Positions 50,820-59,593 of a DNA stretch of 64,000 bases are shown here, in pieces. Every line of letters begins with the position of its first letter. The stretch's first letter is position 1. The notes under the pieces are model-generated. The model made no database searches. It was not told the DNA's origin and worked only from the letters and a program-made list of their open reading frames with translations. The DNA lies in the NCBI GenBank assembly GCA_002794785.1, contig NBBA01000009.1:1426001-1490000 (forward strand), in the 5' to 3' direction. Origin of the DNA: Coniferiporia sulphurascens. Its lineage: Eukaryota > Basidiomycota > Agaricomycetes > Hymenochaetales > Hymenochaetaceae. The translations under genes were made by a program, and so were the position numbers.

Positions 50820-50903
50820 ATGCTATACACAAATTTCCCTGTAAGGTAGCCGACAGACACAACACGACGTACATGTCGAGTTTACTTTGAACGTCCCTGT
50901 TAC

Positions 50904-51197
50904 GTCCCTAGTTGCAGTTGAGGGACAACGGGCTGTGGGAAATAACAAGGCCGGATTTGTCAAATCAAACCTCTCGTTACGCTAATTTCCGGATTCGGTA
51001 AACCAGCTTAACTCGGTTGATAGCTGTAATTAGTGGCAGATTCTCTTCATGGTCTCTCTCAGGTCAGATGTAAAACTATAAGTGCCCAAAATTAACTCAC
51101 CTCAGTCCTGCATTTTTTTCATGTGAACTGAGGTGTAAAGGAAGAATATCTCGGACTATATGCACTATCCTAAAAAGGAATCACATGACCAATCGCA
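50904..51197. other. Short intergenic stretch before LINE-2
   Basis: About 290 bp between the inverted-repeat element and the LINE-2 target duplication. Nothing was recognised in it. Confidence 0.4.
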
Positions 51198-52979
51198 TTC
51201 AAGCTACAATTTTTTTTTTTTAAAAAAAAAAATTCTGCATTTGTATACCACTACATTACAATGTAAAAGATGTGGATATGAGACCATATGAAGTATCATG
51301 CAAGAGGAGATTAACAAGGTAAAAAGTTTCTGGCTTTTAATCAAGGGAGTTTAAGAGGTTGGGGTTTCAGATGTTAATGAATGAATTTTTTAAGGGGGAA
51401 AAAATTGAGTAGATAGAGTTGGGTCTGAGACTGTGAACGTTTTTGTAAAGGCGATGGAGGAGTTTAGGAATGACGCAAATTTTAGAAGGTAAAGGTCACT
51501 GGTGAAGAGGACATGATCTGGTGGCAGAATAGTATTTCCAAAGGCTTGTATGCGTGTGTAGTGGAGGAGGGTACAACGACAAATGATATGGTCGCAGGTT
51601 TGAATAGGTTCACCACAAGGGCACGACATGGGAATAGTTGGAACGAATCGGCGGTAGTAATCTCCAAAATGGCCGTGTCCCGTAATTGCATGGAAAATGC
51701 GCGATGATATGTTTCGAGGATAGTAAAAGTGTTTCCAAAATTTAGGGAGTTTATGTGAAGTGATGGTGGAGATGGTGTTAAATGATGCAGATTCCGAGAT
51801 GTTTTTTGTGTCCCGAATGAGATTAGCCCAAGTTGATGTAGCATGACTGTTAATGTTTTCCCTCTCTCCCACGAAAGTTTTGAGTAGAAATGGCCACCCA
51901 ATTGGCGAGAAATGTGTGAGCTTGTCCACGATTTCATTGCCAGGAATGCCAGAGTGTCCCGGAGACCAGTGAAGATGAATGTGGTGTTGAGTATTGGAAG
52001 TGAAAGAATCAGAAAATTTATGAAAAATATGAGACAATGATTGAGCGGTGTGTGGGGATAAATCTATGATAGCAGGTATGCAAGCAGATGAATCAGAGAA
52101 AAAGTGAATATTGTGGATATGAGAGGAAGAGAGAATATGATGTTGACGAAAGAGAGTAATATGTTCAGTACATTTGGCAAGGGCATACATTTCGGCATTG
52201 AACGAGGAACCAGATGGAGAACAAAAGAAATGACTGAGGTCGACAATTTGGGAGTTATGGTAAATGACAAATGCAGAGATGGTGATGGATTGATTGTTTT
52301 TATAATTTTTTGAACCATCTGTATAAACTAAAAGATTGTGAATATTTTTTTGTTGTTCTTTTCGATGTGCATAAGAGTCTCCAGAAGTGAGGGTGTATGA
52401 AAGAGCTTTGAAGTGATATTGTGATGGATTGTTAGGAAGATGTTGTGATGGGTGAGCGAGATAAGGATTAATATGTTCGGTGCGTGGATCGGCGAGGAAT
52501 GCGAGACGGTGTAACTGTGTTTTCGGTTTGGTTGAGGTAGAGATATGACGAGAAGTGATCAGAGGTCGAGATGTAGGAAGACGAGGCCAAGATGGTGGAA
52601 GTCGGTTAAGAAGTTGCGAATTAAGAGGAAGGTGATTAAGGCGAAGGGCGGTGGATTGGTTGTATTTATTTAAGAGAATGGGAATAGGAAGAACGTGTGA
52701 TATGCGGTGAAGAGCGTGAGATGGGGTCATTCGAAATGTGCCAGTGAGGAGCCGAAGACTTTGATTTTGGGCGACTGTCATGTGTTGAAGTTTGGTTTTT
52801 TGTCAAATGCCCATGTACCATAATTGGAAACCGTATGTGAGGACGGGAAGGACATTGGAATAATGAAGGGTTCTAAAGTTCACAAAAGAGAGGCCACGAA
52901 TGGTGTTTCCAAGAATACGAAGTGCCATGGTGGTAGAATGAGCGTGCATACACATGCGTTGGATATGATGATTGAAATT

Positions 52980-53540
52980 TGTTAAGCTCAACGGTTACGC
53001 GGTGATCGACGTCAGGGCTTCCTGATCATCTGTACTGATGGAATGGCAACGGGGCTTCCTAGATGTCGTAAGTCGAGGGTGATCGTCGATGGGGCTTCCT
53101 GATTGGTGATGTGGACGCGGTAGGCTTCTTAGAGGGAGTCGGGTTACGACGAAGCAACTAATGGCCAGGGGGCACACAGTAGACTGGTGGTAGCAGATAA
53201 TGGGCTTGTATGAACAAAGAGCACAAGCTTAGGGCTTGTGCTACTGAAGTTACATGCTTATATGCTACTCTATGTGTTTGCTACTATAGCGACTTGGTTA
53301 GGTATGTTTTACCAGACTATGGAAGGTCATGGAAACTCAAGGAATGCCTTGGTAATACAAGTACGGTGATCAGTAAGCAAAGCATGTCATGATGGTGCAA
53401 TAAGGCGTCATCATGGCGTCTTATGGTGTAAGGCGGAATAAGGATGAGTAAGGTAGAGAAATGGGGGAGTTGCACTGACTGATGATGACGAAGGGGAATT
53501 GAGTCAGCGCAGTAAGGAAAAGTAAAGGAAAATTGTAACA
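52980..53540 (+). mobile_element. Solo LTR, family A, copy 3
   Basis: 561 bp with the same ends as copies 1 and 2 and the perfect target duplication AAATT (52975-52979, 53541-53545). It interrupts LINE-2 ORF2 in the RT region, at a different site from copy 1 in LINE-1, so the two insertions were independent. Confidence 0.9.
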
Positions 53541-54141
53541 AAATTGAGTCTTTGGTCAAGGAAAAACCCCAGCCAATGAATAATGGGGGATGGAGTAATA
53601 GTAATGGGCGGCGAGTGAAGATTTGAAAGGGTAATAGAGGGAAAAGAAGGAGGTGAAAAACCATGTCGAATAAAATGAATTAAATCGGATTTTAAATGGT
53701 CAATAGAGAGTTGGATGTCGTTAAGTTTGTTGGAAATTATGTTATATGCTTTTTTAAGGAGAGAAATGTTTTTGATGTATGAGTCGGAGTAAACCATAAT
53801 GAGTTGATCATCAATGTAGGCTTTAAGACATGTATCAGAAGATAGGTTAAACTTGTTAAGAATAAAAGCCATGTAAATGGAAGAAAGAATGGGGGATATA
53901 GGGGAGCCTTGAGGAATACCGATGTTATGAATCGGGCTAGGTTCAGATAGAAAATTGTCAATTTTAAAGGAGATATGATGGTCAGAAAGAAAAGCTTGAG
54001 TCCAGAGGATAATTTTTTGATCGAATCCAAGGAGGTGTAAGGAATGAAGGAGGCGAGAATGATTGATGTTGTCAAAGTATCCTTTAATGTCGATAGTGAG
54101 GGCCGAGACGAAAAGTTTCTTTTTGTGTGTGATTTGTATGT

Positions 54142-54142
<1 letters not shown>

Positions 54143-54174
<32 letters not shown>

Positions 54175-54993
54175 CTGCATTTGTATACCGCTACATTACA
54201 TAGTAAAAGACGCGGATATGAGACCATATGAAGTGTAGTGTCAGAGGAGATTAACAAGGTATAAAGTTTCTGGGCTTAAGGCGATGGATGGGTAGGAAGT
54301 TTTGTGGTCGGAAGTAACTAAATGATTTTGTCAGGTGGGATATGAATTGGAAGAACAAATTGTGTAGGAGGGGGTGGTGGTTTTATGGATTCTATGATGG
54401 CTAATGCTGAATGTGTAAGGTGGGAGAAACTACTCGATTTTTTGTGATGTGTGGGTGGGTGTGGTTTGAATTGTTTAATGTCCGAGATTTGTGACTCTGA
54501 GAGGGGTGATGTGACAGCGCTTGGAGCGGCATGTGTGCATGAGGCTAGGGGCAGGTTGCCATGAGGTGTGAGGTTGACTGCGAATTGTAGGAGGACTGAT
54601 GTTAAGTCCATGCATGGGCCATAAAGGTTGAGGTGTTCTCGGTAGAGAAAGATATGTCATGAATTGTGTGGTTGGTCAATAATGCTGATAACCTGTAGTT
54701 TGTACTGGCGTATGGCCCATTCTAATATGTGCTGATTTTCGTTGACGAGGTTGAAAGGTTCATATGTGGTATTGGTTTTGAAGTTTGGCACCGGGAGGTG
54801 AAGGAATAGAAGGGGGCATGGGGGGATGGGGGGAAAGGGGAGTGGAATGATGAACAAGGCCGAAAAAAACAGCTCGACGGATGTCTACTGTGAGAGAGAC
54901 TGGTGTGGGTGGTTAACCCAGGGAGTTTAGGGGTGGTGCGGGTGGATGTGCGCTGGGTGAGATGATGGTGGTTAGAGGTCAAGGGGTCCGCTG
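54143..54993 (-). mobile_element. Non-autonomous LINE: LINE 5' and 3' ends around an unrelated core
   Basis: 851 bp flanked by a perfect 14-bp target duplication GTGATTTGTATGTC (54129-54142, 54994-55007), with a 28-base poly-A tail on the coding strand. The 5' roughly 110 bp matches the LINE-2 5' UTR (CTTGACCTC, GGGTTAACCACCCACACC, GTAGACATCCGTCGAGC), and the 3' roughly 120 bp before the tail matches the LINE 3' UTR (ATATGGTCTCATATCC, GGTATACAAATGCAG). The central 550 bp does not match LINE ORF1 or ORF2 by eye. It holds two neighbouring frames with one stop between (QHILEWAIRQYKL, then a Pro/His-rich part). Probably moved by the enzymes of the parent LINE. Confidence 0.82.
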
Positions 54994-56728
54994 GTGATTT
55001 GTATGTCATGAATGAGTGAGAGACCAGCATCGATAGTGCAAGAGTTGGAGCGGCCACCGAATTGAATAGTAGGTACAAGGTTAAAACGACCTATGTCCCA
55101 TGTGAGGCGCTTAGCAATGATTTTTTCCATGATTTTGCCCATGCATTCGAGAAGTGCGATTGGTTGATAGGATCTTGGATTGCTAGAGTCAGTTTTGTTA
55201 GGTTTAGGAACAAGGACAATGTTAGCATTCTTCCATGGATGTAGATGACAAGAGAAGCATTTGTTAAAAAGATTAAAGAAAATGTTAGGATGCGAAAAAT
55301 TAACCCATTTAAGATAAGCGTAAGAAATATTAGAAATGCCGGGTGCAGAATTATTGTGGGTAAGATTGAGGCACATGTTTATTTCATTTTGGGTGATACG
55401 TGGGGACGAACAAGTCGGTTTCTTGGGAGGGTCATATGGGAGAGCGGAGATGTCAGGTTGTGGGACCGAGGAAAAGAACGATTGATGAAAAACATGTGCT
55501 TGTTGTTCCGGCGTATGAGCGTATTGATCGTTATAAAGGATAGGTGAAGTACGAGTTTTTCGTTTACCGGATGACCATTTGGCATAGCGATATATGTCGT
55601 AAGACGAGGCCCCTTCAAGAATAGATGTCGCCCAAGTTTGCTTAGCATGTTTGAAGATAAGGCGCGCTTCTTTGTGAAGATGTTCTTTTTCAAAGTTATT
55701 AGAACAGTCCCGGTAAGCGCAGATGGCTTGGTTGCATTCATCATTCCACCAATATGAATAAGTGAAAGCAGTTGAGGAAGTTTGAGGCATAATCTCTGAT
55801 GTCATAAGTGTAATTGTGTCGGTGAGCTGTTTAACAAAAACATTAACGGAATCATCATTAGTAAATTCTGGGAGGGGATTTTTGTCGAGATGTAGGCTGA
55901 ATTTTTCGATCCATTCCTGTTTACACTCTGGGTCATACTTGTAAGTAGCAATGGATTCCTCCGGGGTAAAGTCAGTGTTAATAGGTAAAAATGCGACAGT
56001 AATTGGGATGTGGTCAGAAGAATATGCCAGTATGTCGACACAAGTCCAGTCAAAGAAAAAATCAGAAAGAATGGCCGTGAAGTTGAGTAACGTAAGATCA
56101 ATGATTGAATCCGATTGTCGATGTTGTCCTATCCGAGTTGGGAAGTCGGTGTCATTTAGAATAAAAACCGATTGGTCTTGAGTCCAAGTAAGGAATTCGT
56201 CGGATTCTACTGATGCACGGCGAATAGTACGACTCGGAAGAGCCCATTCCGGGTGGTGAAGATTGAAGTCGCCCATGATGCAAGTTGGGATGTCATAATC
56301 GAGGTCGATGTTGGTAAGGAATTGAATATTGTCGCCTAGGATACCTGAACCGTAGTTGTAGCAGTTAATGAGGCGAAAGGTTTTGTTGAGGTAAGTGACG
56401 TTGATAGTCATGAAATCTTTATGATTAGTAATGTCTTGTCGTGATGAAGCAGAAAGATGTGGAAAGGAGCATCGAACATAAATAATAACATGAGGTTTGA
56501 TTGAAGAGTTTGCATTGTATGAGGGAAGAAAATAGTCCCAAGACGGGTGTTTCAGCGGAAGAAAAATAGGTGTCCCATCAGGGGAAGAATCAGAATGAGA
56601 TGTGCCAGAAAAGCCAATGAACGGTTCTTGAAGGACTAGGATATGGAGATTCGGGTTATTAAGGAGTTGAGTAGTATGAGGACCACTTTTAGCTACGTTG
56701 AGCTGTAGGATGCGAAGGGCCATATGAT

Positions 56729-59092
56729 TCATAGAATGTTGTCATGAACTGAGTTGTATGGGTCAGTATGCATTGATGGGGAATGAGAACAGGCGAACGC
56801 AGGGTCAGAGATGAATTGATGATGAGAAGGATGAATGTTAATTAGATTGGGGTTAATTGAAGAAGGAGATGGGGGAGATGACATGACCATGCAGACAGGG
56901 GCTGGGCAACGGTTAAAGTAAAGGGCACAATGCGGGCAATCAATAGAGTCGGCTGGGTGAGCCCCAGAGCAGTTGATGCAATGGAAATGATTGCAAGGTT
57001 GATTTTCTTGATAGCGAGCGCTAGAACAGCCGGAACACATTTCGTGGTGTTGGGAGGTGAGATGACATTTAGAGGCGCAATACCTGCAGCCTAATGGTTG
57101 ATTACAGTTAATCGTGAGATGTCCAAATTTCCAACATTTAGTGCATTGGGAGAAGCGAGGTTTGTCTTTCCAGATGAGAGGGACAGTGGACTGGCCAAAG
57201 ATAAAGAAAACGGAAGAAGTAACTTTACGAAGTAAATCGCCATTAGGGTCTTCAAACATGAAAGAGATGGATGAATGTGGTTTAGTAATGAATTCTGGGT
57301 TGCATCCCCAATGAGGAGGTTGTGTGATTTTGAGAGAATGGAATAGGTCGTTAAGAAGAAGTGAACAGAGGATTTCCAGATCAGAGAAAATCGGTTGATT
57401 CAGGCCATTAGACATAATGATGTTGCTAAGGATAACTTTAGACCATTTGATGTCACGCATGATGGTGAGAGGATGGTTGGGACGTAGTTCGAATGCCTCT
57501 TTGAGTAGGGGAATGATCGAGTTAATCGAATTGACCGATATGTTATGCGGAAAGGAAAAAATGCAATTGCCCAACATGTTCCAATCGGCACCAATGATGC
57601 ATATATGTCTGGCAGTAGGAATCCGGTCGAGTTTTGCTTGAATGTGATCGATTAAAGTTTTGGAGTTAGGTCGAGACAATAGAGGCATATTTTGACCTTG
57701 AAAACGTGCAACGTAATGAGTTAAATTCGAAATTGAGGCTGGTGCTGAAGGGAGAATTTTGGGTTGATTTGCTGGCATGTTAAGGCCCAAATGATCCTTG
57801 TACATCACAGTGCTAATGGGTTGGTTGATAACAGGGTTGCAAAGAGTGACGGGGGAAGGAGTGCGTTGACGGGGTCCTGAAGGATGAGTATGGGTTTGGC
57901 CAGTTAAAGAAGTGCTAGGTGGATGAATAAAACCCTGGCTGACATTATCTGGTTCATGAGAATCGTTGGTAGAAAAAGAAACGTGGCGCTCGGGTACAGA
58001 AGTAGACGGGAAAGCTGTTGGATTAGGCGGAAGAAAAGTTGACACGGTTTCCTCGAGTTGCACCATGCAGGAAATAAGATGAAGTTCAAGATCCTTAGTG
58101 TGTTGATGTGCTTGTTCCTGTAAAGTGGTCTGAAGGGAAGTGATCATCAAGCTAATAGTGGTAAAATTTGGTCCATTGGTAACTGTGGCGGCCACAGGTT
58201 CGATAGCATTATCATGAAGAGAATCAGGGAATAGAATCGGGTTTTGAACACGGAAATCGAATTGACCAGAGTCGTCTACATTTGTTTTGTGATAAGTGAT
58301 CAGAGTTGCTGGGTCTGCAGGGTGAATGATGGTGACCGACGTTGACGAAGGGACAAAGTGAAGATGAAAAAGCTGAATTGTGTTGGTGAGAGAGTTCATG
58401 GAGTGATCTGTTAAATGTTGATGAAATCAAGTGGGCCACGTATTGGATATGAGAGACAAAAGTTGTTCAATTGCTGATGTCCAATCGGAAAAAGATTGAG
58501 GGGATAAAATGTTTTCGAGAGAATCACGGGCTTCGGATTTCAGAATACAGTCCTGTAACGCTTCTTCATCAGGTGATGGTGTAAATTGAATGTTCCGGCT
58601 TTGGCATGTGGGAGGTTTGGAAGATGAGGATGAATGTGATTGGTTAGAAGTTTGATGTGACAAGATAGGGGCAGGAAGGGGCATGTCGTGTGAAGTCATA
58701 GGAATGAATGAAGGGGAGGCAGCCTGCATGAGTGATTGAGAGTTGAGGGGGAAAACAACATCCATAGGTGTGACAGTGGGCACAGCCAGAGTAATGTCAG
58801 AATAATTCGCATAGTTAGAGGAAAAGTCTTGAAAATGTGCGTTGAAAGATGGGTCCTGAGAGGTAGGCATGGAAAGGACTTCTGGAGACTGAGAGGAAGG
58901 AATAATTTGCTGATAACCTATTATTTCTGTGTTTTTGTCAATGTTAGTGTTTTCTTTAGGGGGAGAAGGGAGAGGACGAGGAGGAGAGTGAGAGGCTGGA
59001 ATGTTAGGAGAAAGAGAATTATAAGCATGCATTTCTTCAGGAGTGTTGGCAAATCTGGGGCTGCTGAGCGAGGGGGTTTGAGAGGACGCCAT
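56729..59092 (-). pseudogene. LINE-2 ORF1 (zinc-knuckle gag-like protein, one internal stop)
   Basis: One frame of 788 codons from ATG 59092 (MASSQTPSLS) to TGA 56729, interrupted by TGA at 58427-58429. The N-terminal 200 residues are rich in Ser and Pro and probably disordered. The C-terminal cysteine region starts with CTKCWKFGHLTINC (C-x2-C-x4-H-x4-C), followed by further Cys/His groups (CRYC, CSGC, CINCSGAH). This suggests several zinc knuckles for RNA or single-strand DNA binding. LINE-1 ORF1 matches it from about residue 255 on. The last codon overlaps the ORF2 start. Confidence 0.9.
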
Positions 59093-59194
59093 GGGGGAAG
59101 GAAAAATAAAGGGGATAGGGGGGGGAAGGGAAGTGGATAGTGGTGAAGGTGAAGGGCTAAACAGCTCAACGGATGTCTACTGTGAATGGAGACT

Positions 59195-59450
59195 TATTAA
59201 ATAAATATAACAAATGATATAAATATAGTACGTGGTCATATGAACAACCACCTTACTAAGTGAACGATAATGCAACGATAACGCCATACGATATAGGAGC
59301 TAGATAGTTATAGTAGTACTAGCCCACGGAACGTGTATATAAGGGGAGCTGGTCTTGCCCTAGAAATACATCGGTTTTATGCTGATAACCCACCTTGTCT
59401 GAACTACCACTGCACCTCATCATCTACCACAACGTGCGTAGATTTTAAGA
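59195..59450 (+). mobile_element. Solo LTR of the copia family
   Basis: 256 bp, TATTAAATA to GATTTTAAGA, matching the Copia-1 and Copia-2 LTRs in the opposite orientation, with the perfect target duplication AGACT (59190-59194, 59451-59455). It lies in the 5' UTR of LINE-2 and reads rightwards, toward the CRN-like gene, with the TATATAAG box near 59336. LTR-LTR recombination has removed the internal part. Confidence 0.93.
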
Positions 59451-59593
59451 AGACTGGTGTGGGTAGTTAACCCAGGGAGTTTAGGGGTGGCGAAAGTGGC
59501 TATGCAATGGGTGAGATGATGGTGGTAAGAGGTCAAGGGTGTTCAAGCTACAATCTCAACCAATTCATGGCGAACAGGACTTTTACTTGACAC

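Larger units (their letters stand above)
47953..50899. mobile_element. Inverted-repeat (MITE-like) element split by a retroposon
   Basis: The segment at about 47953-48035 reappears as its reverse complement at about 50831-50899. Outer ends are TAGGGACGTTCAAAG on the left and CAGGGACGTTCAAAG on the right strand. Without the retroposon inserted between, the unit would be only about 430 bp, the size of a MITE. TTAC flanks both ends (47949-47952, 50900-50903) and may be a target duplication, but an 8-bp hAT-type duplication is not perfect, so the superfamily is uncertain. Confidence 0.6.
51390..56732 (-). pseudogene. LINE-2 ORF2: APE endonuclease, RT, RNase H (interrupted twice)
   Basis: The ATG at 56732 overlaps the ORF1 stop (ATGA). 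The endonuclease (LQLNVAKSG, LQEPFIGFSG, MGDFNLHHPEW, SSDHIPI) and the start of RT (GRSNSCTIDAG) lie in 56732-55008. After the non-autonomous insert the RT core follows (IDIKGYFDN, GIPQGSPISP, AYIDDQ). After the solo LTR come the thumb and RNase H (VYTDGS, AEMYALAKC, HWSPGHSGIPGNE) and a C-terminal CPCG...CDH...C region, ending at 51390. A TGA at 52803-52805 replaces the CGA present in LINE-1. Deleting each insert with one target copy rejoins the frame. No frameshift was seen. Confidence 0.92.
51211..59541 (-). mobile_element. LINE-2: full-length Tad1-like LINE with three nested insertions
   Basis: Bounded by a perfect 13-bp target duplication TTCAAGCTACAAT (51198-51210, 59542-59554). The 5' end is at the right (coding strand starts CACCCTTGACCTC), then a roughly 190-bp 5' UTR, ORF1, ORF2, a 3' UTR and the tail at the left. 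Nested in it are a family-A solo LTR (52980-53540), a non-autonomous LINE (54143-54993) and a solo copia LTR (59195-59450), each with its own target duplication. Without these it is about 6.6 kb. The tail is unusual: 11 T followed by 12 A. Two in-frame TGA stops (one per ORF) make it defective. Confidence 0.93.
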
